Shown one piece after another: positions 22,466-34,120 of a stretch of DNA of 64,000 nucleotides. Both the position numbers and the translations under genes were made by a program. Location: contig OW679197.1 of NCBI GenBank assembly GCA_940337035.1, positions 39,252,466-39,316,465 of the forward strand. Reading direction: 5' to 3'. Each line of letters opens with the position of its first letter. Position 1 is the first letter of the stretch. The stretch is from Agriotes lineatus (lineage: Eukaryota > Arthropoda > Insecta > Coleoptera > Elateridae). The notes beneath the pieces are model-generated. The model made no database searches. It saw nothing but the letters and a program-made list of their open reading frames with translations, and had not been told where the DNA came from.

Positions 22466-23162
22466 TTTGTCAACTAACAAGATGAATTGAGAGTAAAACA
22501 CTAAACTTCTTTTACTTTTGAGATGACATTAGACGCCTTTTGTTTTCCATGGCTAACTAATATTTTAACAGACTTCAACGCGCAATTCATGGGACTTACG
22601 TATTACACACTACATATTACACTTTTCAGTTTTAGATAAAGATAAAGTGATGCATGATGCATATCGTTAGATAGGTAATTAAATTTTCTATCTAATGGTG
22701 CGATGGCCCTTGGTAGGTGCAATTAAAAAAATGACTTTTTCTTTAAAAACCCTTTTCGCAAATGTTATTCTTTCCTGAATGAATTGGTATTAATCTGTTT
22801 GATGAAATCGCTATTATTATGAGTTGCTAGAGTCAATTAGAACAGATTTTTGCCATGTACGGCCTTCTACGTGCAAAAATAAAATTGAAAAAATAATACT
22901 TTTCTTTTGGAAAAATTAAAATTTGGCAACACTGTCGTATGTAGTTTGAGCCATAGATTCCGAAAAACATAAAATATACAGGGTGATTCATTTAAAAAAT
23001 CAAAGTTGGTATCATTTCCGGCGAAACCGGAAGTCATCCATTTTGATTATATCTTTCCATCAATCCTAAATTATGCTTAATACCCTCAAACCAAATTTCA
23101 TCTAAATCTGTTAATAAATAAAGGAGATATAAGCATGGCCCTAGTTGCGTTGTCACCCGGTA

Positions 23163-24245
23163 TGTCTCGCTGTTGTGTCATTAATAAACATTTTTCTTAT
23201 GTTTTGAAAAAGATTAGTATTTTAGGATAAAATAAAACGTGTTACGCTATACGTAACGTTATCTACTCGAGAATTTTAAGGAACTCGCTCCTAACATCGC
23301 TCGTTCATTCAAACTATTCTCTCGTAATGTAAAAAGCTTGATAACTTTACTTGCATCGTAAATTACTAGCTTGGTAAGAGGGTTTTTACGGGCGAATAGC
23401 TAGTACAACCTGTTACCTTGCGTGTATTGTTGAATATTTTATTTGTTCCTGACCTGTAAATAACTAGAAATTTACCATTTATTCAAAATGTCAAACTGAA
23501 AAGCAACTAAATTCATCAATATGACACATACTAAGGAATACAATCTGGCTTTGCACGCTATCATTTATCTATGAGCACGGTTGTAAAACTGACAGTTAAC
23601 TTGTAAAGATTTTACAAGTTAGTAACTTGTTAAAATAAACGTTCTTGATTAATACAGTGACTTGACAAATGGATGTTTACGAATGAGGAACAAATAAACA
23701 TCATATCCATACACAGTTGAGGTTCCCTTTAACTACGTTTTTACAGTTGGTCAATGTTTTATGCATCCCGGTACGGTAAAATGACTAGAAAAAGCAAAAT
23801 CTAGAATTAATAGAAAATGTCCTAAACAAATATGTCGGCCAAAAAATGCAATACAATACTTGTGCGCTCGGTTTTATTAAAGCAGTCCGCTTCGCGTCGA
23901 GCATCAAAAATTAAAACCTGGCTTTGTAAAATGCAACCTACCTCACTCGCAATGTAAAAAACCATTTTCATGTTCCATGCCATTAAAATATTCGATGTTT
24001 TGTCAGCGTCCAAGGTAATACAATATTGAGAAAATACATACAAGAGATTCCAGAACATTTGTTTGTTTAAATAACTTTTCCTTCCAAAAAAAGTTTGTAG
24101 CATGCGGATAGAGACTAATTTATTAGAAGCTATAATATTTTTCGTGTTTTTAAGCTTCTGTCTTGTTTGACTTCAATTAGTGTTTTCATTTCGTGTACCA
24201 CAAAATTTATTATTTTGCAAATGCTAACTCATTGCCTTTTTCCAG
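23163..24245. other. Non-coding stretch, possibly intron of the following exon
   Basis: No gene recognised. It ends in a polypyrimidine tract and acceptor (tgcctttttccag at about 24233-24245) of the exon beginning at 24246. Confidence 0.45.
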
Positions 24246-24757
24246 TTAAATCAGCAGACAACAACAAGCGAAGACCTGAACGGCTTCTTAAACAACTCGC
24301 CGATTTACGTGACATCTTTGACTGCCACCGAGCCTTTAAACAACAACCCCACCGTAAGCAAACCCGGCGGCGGAGCGATCACGACAGCGGTGGTGTCCTC
24401 GAAGGAGTCCATCACCACAGCGAAACTACTGCCTACAAATCAAACAAACGGACATGAACCTAGTGATATTATTTTAACGCAACAGTTCGGGGACAAGAAA
24501 CCCGTCAAAGATTTAAACAAAGTGCCAAATGATGTTAGAGTAACCGCGGAGAAGGGAAAAGCCGCGGTACCGCCAAATCAAAATAAGGAAACCCCTTCGC
24601 AATCCCTAGAAGTAAGGACGTTAGGAGATAGACGGGCGTCTTCACCCTTCCAGAATGGACGGACGGAAGTGCTCATAGGCGCGGAAGACAATAAGCTGAA
24701 GACTACTGCTATTGTTGAAAGCAATAACAACAAGTTGGCCATCGATCCTGAAGCACG
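24246..24757 (+). CDS. Internal exon of an unidentified host gene (170 codons)
   Basis: The segment lies between a good acceptor (tgcctttttccag at 24233-24245) and a consensus donor (ACG|GTAAGT at 24757/24758), with one frame open throughout: phase 0 at entry, phase 2 at exit. The translation begins LNQQTTTSEDLNGFLNNSPI and continues as a low-complexity, hydrophilic, Ser/Thr/Asn/Lys-rich sequence. It has no membrane segment and no catalytic motif and ends KLAIDPEA plus a split codon. GC content is clearly higher than the flanks. This looks like a disordered linker exon of a larger cytoplasmic or scaffold protein. I do not recognise the gene, and neighbouring exons are probably many kilobases away. 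Confidence 0.7.
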
Positions 24758-25778
24758 GTAAGTTCAGTTTGCCATTCTACTGCTTACAAAATTGAGCAAG
24801 GCTGAATTGTACTCTTAATATTTCCTAGGTTAAAGCTATTTCAGAATAGGAGAACGTTTTTGGAATAAAACAGGAAATCGGTTACTTTATTTTTTTATAA
24901 CTCTCTCACAACCATTCACTTGAATCGAGAATGCTGCAGAACCCTTATTTTATTACAAAGCGTTGATGCCTTCGGTGTTATGTAGATGTGGTTTGACACA
25001 ACAAACTTTAAGGTTCAAAGCTTTTCTGGAGAGGGTTTTTCAGTCCTTCCTATTCACGGATTCCGTAAAACGGAGTCGTATCTGAATGCGTTAGTTGTTT
25101 GTCCTATGTGTGTTTGCTTTTTCGAAATCTTTAAATTTTGAACATGAAAAAGTAGAATAAAGATGTTTGAAGAACCAACCTCATATCTCGTAAGGAACAT
25201 GGACAAAATGGCCGTCAAACTTCGATATGCGTATTTACCAATTTGGGAATTTTTTAGGAATTTTTAATTTTAACTTCAGGTTTGAATAGAAGATGAAACA
25301 GTGGAATAGGAATGTCAAGAAACACCCTCATATCTCGTAAGGGGCAAGGACAATATGACGAATACATTAAAAAACAGAATTACGATTGTTATCTGTGGTA
25401 TATTCCAAGAACTTTCATATTCACGTTTGAACAGTATTTATAAATATTAAAAGTACAGTTAATGTGGTTGTTATGACAATTGTACTGTCAGCAGATACGC
25501 GATGTTCGTGAAGGCATTTGACTATTACTTATTAGTCAGGAAGGTATGTGATTATCACAGTTGCTATGTACATTATCAAAAGTTAGTACATGCGTAACTA
25601 TGCATTTTGCCGTTTTTTTATTGGTTGATGTTAGAGAGAGTGGTATAATCAAAATAATCAACGTAACTCATAAAAATATACACAGATATTAGTTAAACAG
25701 AAAAACATACCTACTTCAATAAGTAGCAGTACAAACATTATTTAATCACTTGGTGCTGCACTGTCATATTCAAGAAGT
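24758..25778. other. Intron sequence downstream of the host exon
   Basis: AT-rich with no gene seen. Two related segments (aaccaacctcatatctcgtaaggaacatgg near 25177 and accctcatatctcgtaagg near 25323) suggest a diverged direct repeat. Confidence 0.45.
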
Positions 25779-25790
25779 AAAGATCTCGCA
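25779..25790 (+). repeat. Left target-site duplication of the SINE
   Basis: aaagatctcgca, identical to 26117-26128. Confidence 0.9.
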
Positions 25791-26116
25791 GCCGGGGTCG
25801 GTAGCTCAGTGGTAAGCATCCTGACTACTGATCTAAGGGTCGCGAGTTCGATTCCCGGTCCCGGTGAGGTTTTTCAAAAATTAAAAAAATGCAGATGAAA
25901 GCCTCTACAGAATGCGATCATTCGGAAGTGATGTAAAGCCGTGGGTCCCATGTTACTACGATGTGTAGCATGTAAAAGATCCCTTGCTAGGGTTGGAACT
26001 CCTTAGTCTCGGCAAAATTCTAAGTAGGACTTTGACCATATGACCAAAGCAGTCGGTGTCTAAGGTACCTGGTACTCTGCATGCCTAGACCTTGTCCATT
26101 AACAAACAAGCAAACA
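25791..26116 (+). mobile_element. tRNA-derived SINE, complete, 326 bp
   Basis: The 5' head is tRNA-like, with A box tagctcagtgg (25802-25812) and B box gagttcgattc (25844-25854). An unrelated body follows (gatgtaaagccgtgggtccc region), with an A-rich tail of caaa-type repeats (aacaaacaagcaaac). Perfect 12-bp target duplications flank it. The T-stem does not pair fully, so this is a SINE head and not a working tRNA gene. RNA polymerase III would transcribe it and a partner LINE would mobilise it. Confidence 0.9.
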
Positions 26117-26128
26117 AAAGATCTCGCA
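26117..26128 (+). repeat. Right target-site duplication of the SINE
   Basis: aaagatctcgca, identical to 25779-25790. Confidence 0.9.
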
Positions 26129-29100
26129 ATTTTCAATAAATGAGATTTTTTTATCACTGCAGAAGCTTTCATTCCTTTCCATCCCTTTCTGTACAGTGCA
26201 TTCATTTATGTACCAGATTAAGCAGATTTTTTTGTATGCGTTAATGGATTTTAAACATCCGTTTTATTGTAGGTAATTACTTATATTGACATCTTAAGAT
26301 GGAAAAGCAGCTTGCCTGCGATTTGAAAATGTAATATGATTACGTGGTTATTAGATCGAAACCAGTTTCGATAATGACCATTTAATCCTTCTTGGATATT
26401 CTTGTCAAGGAAATCATATTTGACACGTATGGGCAGTGTCCAGTTTAGTATCCGTGACTGTAAATATTGAATAATTGTAGAAAAACAACTGAATATTTCA
26501 CAATATTTCATTTAGGTTAATCACATTTTTAAACAATAACTTCACTCGATTTGATGCTGAAGCTCAGATAATGCTTAATACTCTTTAACACTTTGAAGGA
26601 ATTTCTTTCATATTTCCATAAATATTATAAAATGAACGTTCAGAATGGCAAACTCACAATAAAAATGCAAGTAAAGCTACGGTTATTAGTTCGGAAGGAG
26701 TGCCATTAATGATCATTTAATACTCCCTCGTTTTCTTTCCGTCCTGCTTATCCAGGACATCCTATTTGCACAAATTATAATTTTATATCAATCGGCTGGA
26801 AGACCGTCTTGACGACTGTTTGCTTTAATTCGTTATTGCCAGCTGCATTTTATAAAAATGATTTTATCTGAGTCGCGCTCAATAAACTCGTCGGGCTTAT
26901 TCCAATTTTCAAATCTCTCAGTTCATCTAGCGATGTTTAACGTTTAACGCTTGCCCCATTTCCATTCAAAATTTAGTTTTATTTCTCTTTTTCGTCATCA
27001 AGCGCTGCCTGGTAGGCGTTTTATAGCTTTATCAAACTTTATTGATAATACCCAACCTTCACATATAGCTTAGGATCACGTTTTGCTCCGTGTTGGTATT
27101 CCATCTCGTATGGAATATTTCATGCAAATTTCATCATTTAATGTTAACTCCGTTTTAATATCAGTTCAGAGCTATTATGGCGCTTAAATTTCTCTATTTT
27201 AAAAATTACAAAAATAGAGAAGTGTAATGAGCTCAATATTGAATTACTGATTTTTATTAATTGCGATTAGAAAAAATTACAAAACTATTCGTTGGCATGC
27301 AACTTCCTGTACAAAACAATAACAGTAACTTCTAAATACTAATAAATATATTATTTTATTTTAGATTTTTTATATTTAGAACACATGAACAATGGTTAAA
27401 GAGTAGCTCAAACAGTTTCCAGATTTCGTTGCTGTAGAATTGCTTTCTATGTGATATCTATTTCGTTTATTTTCTTTTTTTTTACTTTCTGTCCACTTAT
27501 GAGAGCTTTGGCGCGTATAATAAATGCGTTTATCTTTTCCATTTGCAGTAAAACTTTACGATTCCCAGGAGAAACAGCGAGATTTCAAACGTGTAATTAC
27601 CAAAAACAAGGGAGAAACTATAAAAATTCTATTAGAACTTCCATCTATCTTAAGCTTATGCAGTGTTTTTACGAATGTCCCATCCATTAGTTTCTCTGGC
27701 ATACGCTCCAAATGCAATTTAAAAGACGAATGTTCGTAGATATTTAAAGATATCAGCAAAGACTAGTAAAAACGTAAAGTTGCCAAACGTAAAATATTTC
27801 CTCACTTTCGTTCGAGCTTTCGACGTGATGAACGTTCAAATGTCGCCCGCGCTTTTAAAAGAACTTGGTAAAAGACACTTTCAGCTTCTAGCAGTCTTTG
27901 GTACTTTTCCGGGGCTGAACAAAAATAAGGATGACGAGGCAAATTCTTAAATTATAAGAGCAGTATTCTGAGAAACTGTTGGTAAAAACCGTGTTTGCAG
28001 GTGGAATGACGTTCCAAACTGTGGAGCAGGATGGGTTTTTTCTCATTTCAAGTTCGGTCATCTGCCCTGTTGTATTAATCAAGGACTATTTGTAAACAAT
28101 GCAATATAACTTCAATTTCGTGGTACTATAACTTAGGTTTGGTGTTGAAGCAGAAGTATCTGTTGAATAAAGCAGAACTTTGTCGCTTATTTTTGTTTGT
28201 TTCCATATAAGCTTGAGATAATAAACATAATATGGTACACGAGTATAAAAATGTTGTTCTACTTGAAAATGGATTTTCGGCTTTTAAGATCAAACAAGAT
28301 ATGAATCACCAATGGAATTTTTTCGAAAAAAAAACGATTATTTACTCGTGGGAAGGTCACGAGCTGCTTTGTTTTCCTGTATAATTACGATGTGGCCCAA
28401 GTTAGTAGCCAAGCGGTAGCTTGAATGGGAGTAGATTTAATATTTAAAATTTAAATAATTCGTTCCGTCCTTGTAACTTGTTTGTTATGATTATGAATAT
28501 TAACCAGACGTCTTAACGTCTTGCTATATGGAAATAGGAGAGGAAGCAGACTAGATCTCGTTAAGAATGCTAATAATAATAATTTTATGTCGTCTCAATT
28601 TGATGTTTCACCAAAGAGCATTATATGCTCTTTGGTTTCACATTAAAAACATTCCAACTTTATGTCGTTTGTTATAGCAGGTGGTATGTAGGCAACCCAA
28701 AGTACAGACCCATTGAGAGTACAACAAACTGTACGTATTATACTTAACAGTTATATCCTGTTCATTGGTTTTATTTAAGAATGGTTCTGTTTGTAGTTTG
28801 GTTATCACTGTTGTCGGGGGTGGTATTTGAGGGTATAGGGTATCAATAATTCGTGTTTTTCAAACTCAGGTGATTATATATAAGCTATACTCGTAGTAGA
28901 TTTCCAAAACTATAACAATTTTCTATTTAATAAATTAGGTTGGTTTCACCATTCACGTTATATCAGGAAAATAAAAAAACCGGTGCAGGCAAACTGCACT
29001 CGCGACCGGAGGTTAATCTGATTAACTGATTACCAATATTTGCCTTTAAATCCGACTGGACAACACTGCACTGCTCATTAATAGATAACCCTTTAATGAG

Positions 29101-29388
29101 GTGTCATTACTGAAATAACATTAGCTAATAAAAACTAGATAAGTACAGTACATTCCATTGCCATTTTTATGTTTTAACCAGCATATAGTAGAATAAACAG
29201 TAGAATTTAGGGATATGAAATAAGATATCAGAAGAAAGCTCATTAGAAGGAGCTTTTAAAAATACGATCATACAAAATGTCCCGTTAAAAATTCGAAATT
29301 ATTAAATTTTCAAACTTTCAGCATTATTTCCCACTAATAAGGTGATTCACAAACACTGTACACCCTGTACAATAAAAACGTTTTACTA
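26129..29388. other. Largely non-coding, possible intron
   Basis: Apart from the weak exon candidate at 27549, no gene is recognised. Short open frames at 26281, 27451 and 27888 have no family features. Confidence 0.4.
27549..27690 (+). CDS. Weak candidate exon
   Basis: After a fair acceptor (atcttttccatttgcag) one frame reads a charged, protein-like stretch beginning VKLYDSQEKQRDFKRVITKN and running into KGETIKILLELP. That frame needs phase 1 at entry, while the upstream exon at 24246-24757 leaves phase 2, so a missing exon would be required. A second frame is phase-compatible but less protein-like and stops at 27690. No convincing donor is visible. The family is not recognised. Confidence 0.25.
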
Positions 29389-29424
29389 ATGTACAACTTT
29401 TATCTAACTTTCATGCTTTTTGAA

Positions 29425-29675
29425 AAATCTCTTATATATGAAGTTTCAACGCCATACCTCTTTTTATTTTTGAGATATTCTGTTCACAGACAGACAGACA
29501 CACAAACAGACAGACAGACAGACACACACACAAACAGACACACAGACAGACCAATGAAAAAAAATATGTTTTTTGGGATCAGGGGACTCTAAAACGTGAA
29601 GATTTGTTGAAAACTCAATTTAGAATTTTTGGGGTCAATCCAATACTTCCTTTATTGCAAGAGGAAGTAAAAACT
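29425..29675 (-). repeat. Dispersed repeat A-like element, copy 3, minus orientation
   Basis: Reverse-complement relative of 18395-18650: gagatattctgttcac, then a (CAGA/CACA)n tract, then tgggatcaggggactctaaaacgtgaag, and finally a small acttcc/ggaagt palindrome at its end. Confidence 0.7.
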
Positions 29676-29689
29676 ACTGAACTAACTCT

Positions 29690-31014
29690 GAATGTCATAA
29701 AATAAATTAGTTTAGGTGTAGCTGTCAACTTTTTCAAGTCAAGGCAACTCATATTTAAAAACGTGAAAACTTTGATTAATATTTTTCAATGGAAATTGGC
29801 TAAAATAGTTTAATTTTTGATACCATTAAATGCGCAATAATTTTCTATTTCCATTGATTCCAAAACATTTTCTGTAGGTTGAACTGGCGAGCAAGATTCC
29901 ATGAAAGTGTTAAAAACAATGTTAAATCCCTATGTTCCAGTTTGAAAGTGGACACCCTGTAGAATTGTAAATGCTAATAAATAAAGAATTGTCTCTGAAT
30001 TGGTTTTGTACTATGTGTACTTGTGTAGAGATAATCTATGGTAGTTAAAAAGCAGATTTAAGATTTATAATACCTATTTTATGCATCCATCATTAAAAAC
30101 TGCTACACACTTTTTAATTTTCATCTTTTCTCTGTCGTAATTATAGTCAAAATCTGGCTTTTATGAATATTTGAGTATGGTAAAAATCAGGCACCAAAAT
30201 TTTGGTAAATTAAATTTTTTCAAATATTTTAAATTAAAGAACATTTGTGTCGTTTTACTTTTCACAAATTAACTCTGATTTTATATCATACTATTCATTA
30301 AAGAACACAGGCGAAGGCTGTCCTGCTGCCTTAGTTTGCCAGCCTGCCAACCCAGCCGGAAAACGGATGTTATTCTGTCATTATGCAAACATTAAGTCGT
30401 TGATTATCGCTACGAACAGAATATATAAAGTTTTATTCGGTTTCGCCAAGAGATTTTATGGAATTCGAAGCTTTTTGTTTTTATGTAGCAATTAATTTTT
30501 ACGATCTAATTGCAAAAGTAAAACTGAATAATTACTAACTTACAATTTGAGGAATGTGCACAGCAGCGAGCTTTCGAAAGCAGGCAGTCAGTGGTGCAAA
30601 AGCAATCAAATTTTACATTTGGAAATTAACCGCATTGACTTAAGGAGATCTTTACGAATGTTCTATTTCAGGTTGCTATTGATTGTATTTAATTATATGA
30701 TTTACATCCCCTTGTTGGAGGAGCTAACGACTTCAAAGTGGAACCCAAATCATTCCAGCCTTTTCCATAATTATTATTAAAGGCAATGTTCGCTATGGTT
30801 TGTTCCCCACTGAGCTGAAAGCTACAGTATACATTTTATTTTTGTGTATGTTTACCACTGAATATTTTACACTACACATGAATGCCTACACGAGCTGACA
30901 TATCGTTCTCTGACAACTAATCCTTTAGCTTAAAGACTTGGCCTACTTACTAGTCAGTTGGGTATCTACATATCAAAGTCCTACAAAATGAAACAATATA
31001 GTAATTTACGTTAT
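29690..31014. other. Unassigned AT-rich sequence
   Basis: Open frames at 30247 (82 codons) and 30547 (77 codons) have no recognisable domain and no splice or promoter context. Mariner-end-like caccctgta words occur at about 29360 and 29946. Confidence 0.35.
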
Positions 31015-31300
31015 AAGTCCGGTAAACGCAAAAGTTTACCGGACGTATGTCGTAATGCGTTTTATTTCATACTGCAATTATTAGATTTTTACTTAAAACT
31101 ACAAAAAAAATTTTTTTCAATTGAAAATGATAAATAGTTTGATTATTGATTTATTTCATTTGAGTCCAGTAAAATATTTTACCGGACCTGTTTATTTCAT
31201 TTGAGTCCGGTAAAATGTTTTACCGGACCTGATACCGTAAAGCCTCATTTTCCGGACTAAAATCATTAACTTAAACATGGGTTTTACGATGCAGTATGAA
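31015..31300. repeat. Repeat-rich foldback with tccggtaaa hairpins and a 41-bp tandem
   Basis: A perfect hairpin, gtccggtaaa...tttaccggac, lies at 31017-31044. Two tandem 41-bp units (31150-31190 and 31191-31231, two mismatches) each contain their own ccggtaaaa/ttttaccgg inverted pair. An outer inverted pair, tttatttcatactgc and gcagtatgaaata, encloses the tandem. Confidence 0.75.
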
Positions 31301-31309
31301 ATAAACTCA

Positions 31310-32239
31310 TTTTTCACGTGAATAAATGTTAAGAACTGTTTCAAATTCCAATTTAGTACTTTCTTTTGCTGTTCAAATTTCCTCCTTGCTTGAGTTTTAT
31401 AAAATCAATTGTTTAATTATGTAATACAGAAGTCAGTAGTTAATAGTTCACAAAAATGATTCCCGTTTTTGTCACCATAACATCTTGTCAGAACAACATT
31501 GTTATTTATTATAACGTGAATGACGCACTGTAATAACCACACGTGCAAATTTATGACCAGGTGATAATATACTTATTGTACTGATCTAATACGTATTCTG
31601 CTGACGTTTTATCAACTAAGACAGCACTTTCGATTGTTTGTAATCTTTCGTTTCTCATTTAATCATGAAGGTGAATCACATCTAAGCTCAAAATTAATTT
31701 TCTTGATCGACTCGAATGCATTTATAAATTTGAAAAATATCTACAAAAATTAAAATATTGCTTATGATTATTTTAGTTACTTGGTTGTACTACATGATTA
31801 CGAATTCTGCCTGGTTAGTTCTTTATTACGTATATTCACGTTACCAGTCGTTGAACGTTGACATATTGTAAATTTTTAATGAATTATAATTAATAAAAAA
31901 TATTAATTTAGGAATGAAAAACATTATTTCTTGAATATTTATTTATTTATTTTTATTTTTAGCACAAGTACAAGATATAGATAATCTGTAAAATACAGTA
32001 TTAATTAGTTAGAATGTATTGTAGTGGTAAAGCAAATAAGCAAGATTAAGTACTAGAGACGAATATCACCCATAACTATAGTTCATATAAATATCAGATA
32101 AGTATGTTGGAAACTTGTAAATTATTTTAAAAAATCTATATATTAACTAGTTGATAAATTACGTGCAAAACAAAATAAACAACAAATCAATATTATAAAT
32201 TATAAATAGCATGTGTTTGACGAGCTATTGCTCTATTTA
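31310..32239. other. Non-coding AT-rich stretch
   Basis: No gene, RNA or repeat recognised. Confidence 0.4.
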
Positions 32240-34120
32240 CATAAAACTTAAACTGCAGTGATAAATATCTACCTCCGAAAAGTCGTTACAAACGGAACAC
32301 ATACGTAACAAAGGTATTCCTAGAGTTGTGTGAGGGCACATGAAAATGTCGCTCCGATAAAAGGGTATTACAATCTACGCCGATCTAACTAATGTGAATA
32401 TAATGTGCGTGACTGCAAATCTCTTCTTTTTTTCTAAACTGAAGAGATTAGACTCTTTCAGCAATTCAGTATGGGGTAGATAGAGAGGATAGACCCCATG
32501 CATTTTGAAATACAAGAAGCGTAACATTTGTAAAACATTTTCTATTAAATTCTTATAATTGTTGTAATATGGTGACAAAATAACACATCCATATTCTAGG
32601 TGTGGTCTCACAAACATATTATATAACAAAGTTAGAGAGTGGATTTGATTAAACGATCTAGCGTTCCGTATATAACCATTCCAAGTTGTCTCTAAGCTCA
32701 GTTAATGCAATGAAGAATATGTAAATTAAAAGTAAGTTGATTATCAAACTGTATAGCCAGATCCTTTATATTGTCTTTCCTGCGAATCTGATTATCAAAT
32801 GTGTAGTTAAAGGTTATTACTGATTGTATCTAACTATGGCACACTTATTTATATTAAATGAAAGGCGGTTCATAACTGACCGTTGAAAGATATTCTCAAG
32901 GTCAAATTGTAATAATTGACAGTCGTTGATACAAAATATACTCTTATAAATTTTAAAGTAGTCAGCAAACAATAGACATTTAGAATGGGTTATTACATCG
33001 GGTAGATCATTAATTAAGATCAAGAACAGCAACGTCCCTAAGTTAGAGCCCTGTGAAACTCCTGATAAAACTCTAAACTCAGTTCTGAAGATATGATGCA
33101 AATAAGCCTAACATTTGTGGAGTGAAGCCAAATGAATACATTTTTTTTAAGTATAGTGTGATTTACCTTGTTAAATGCTTTAGCATATTCCGTATATATC
33201 ACATCCATTTGAGTATTATTATTCCAGCAATTAACAGTATCTCGCGTAAGTACTAGTAAATCGTTTTGATTCTAAAATTTTGCAGGGCAGTGAAAGTAGT
33301 GCTACCGGTCTGTAGTTGGTTATATCACACTTTTTCCACCCTTGTGTATTGGCCACACTTTTGTTAGTTTCCAGGCTGTAGGAAATGCAGAAGAAATGCA
33401 AAAATTCGGTACATGTTTTGAATACGTACGCAGGTACACCGTCAGGACCAACTGAACGTTTCGGTTTCAACAGATTTATAGCTTGAACTATATCTTCAGA
33501 AGATGTGAAAACTGTTGAAACAAACAGGCATGCCGGTAAATTGATCCACATCATATAATCATCGGTCGTATAGACAAACGGATTCGAAATAGGTTGCAAA
33601 AGCATTGACTATAGTAGGGTTACTGCTATAAGTTTCATTCGCATACTTAATTTGTTGTATTCTACCGGGTGGCCATAAATATCTGATATCACATTACCTT
33701 TGGAACCAACTCCGCTTTATTAAAGTGATAAATCCAACTAAACTAAATGTCATTAATGTCATCACAACTAACATTCCTACCTGTCAAAAATTATTACAGA
33801 TTGCAATAAGTAATGGAGTTAGAACAGAAGATTTTTATAATCCAGTCGTAGGCTAAACTGCAGAATCAGGGACACATTCCCCTCCTCTTATTGCATGTTA
33901 TTATTTTACATAGGTACCAATACTTATCGTAACTGAAATATAATGCTAACCAACATTTATAAGTAGCTAATTCCATGGCTACCGGGATCTCAGATATTTA
34001 TGGCCACCCGGTAGTATTGATAGTATTTTCAATCTATTTTACATATTCTTCGTATGCATTTTTAATATCAACTTTAATTTTAGCTCTTAAGTAATTAAAA
34101 ATTTGTTTGTCATTGGGGTT
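32240..34120 (-). pseudogene. Non-LTR retrotransposon reverse transcriptase, decayed
   Basis: Minus-strand blocks in order: the linker YLRAKIKVDIKNAYEEYV (about 34100-34040), interrupted by a MITE at 33665-34011. Beyond it, TIVNAFATYFESVCLYD (about 33620-33570). Then SVGPDGVPAYVFKTC and ITNYRPVALLSLPCKILES (33480-33260), then VSQGSNLGTLLFLILINDLP (33060-33000). Next is LLFADYFKIYK, where the catalytic FADD has become FADY, and finally FVRPHLEYGCVILSPYYNNY (32610-32550). Stops and frameshifts lie between blocks. The order is that of a Jockey/CR1-group RT. It is dead by both frame and active site. Confidence 0.7.
33665..34011. mobile_element. MITE with ccgggtggccata TIRs, 347 bp
   Basis: The terminal inverted repeats ccgggtggccataaatatct match for about 23 bp and are flanked by TA (33663-33664 and 34012-34013). 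The interior is non-coding. It lies inside the LINE, so it is the younger insertion. The TA duplication suggests Tc1/mariner-type mobilisation. Confidence 0.85.

Larger units (their letters stand above)
20724..23160. mobile_element. DD41D-type mariner transposon, internally deleted (lineage 3)
   Basis: It is flanked by TA (20722-20723 and 23161-23162) with inverted ccg(a/g)gtgacaa ends. The TIRs are about 530 bp (20724-21256 and 22627-23160), more diverged than those of lineage 2. A broken transposase is on the minus strand. cctagttgcgttgtcacccgg at the right pairs with the left end with a few mismatches. Confidence 0.85.

Noticed and set aside
25791..25865. Functional tRNA gene
   Set aside because: A and B boxes are good, but the T-stem and acceptor stem do not pair, and a SINE body, tail and target duplications follow.
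29389..29592. Thr/Asp/His-rich frame over 29389-29592
   Set aside because: It is the CAGA/CACA microsatellite of the repeat A-like element translated.
18395..29675. CRISPR-like or phage-like arrays
   Set aside because: No regularly spaced repeats with unique spacers exist. The only regular array is the 30-bp minisatellite, which has no spacers, and the genome is eukaryotic.
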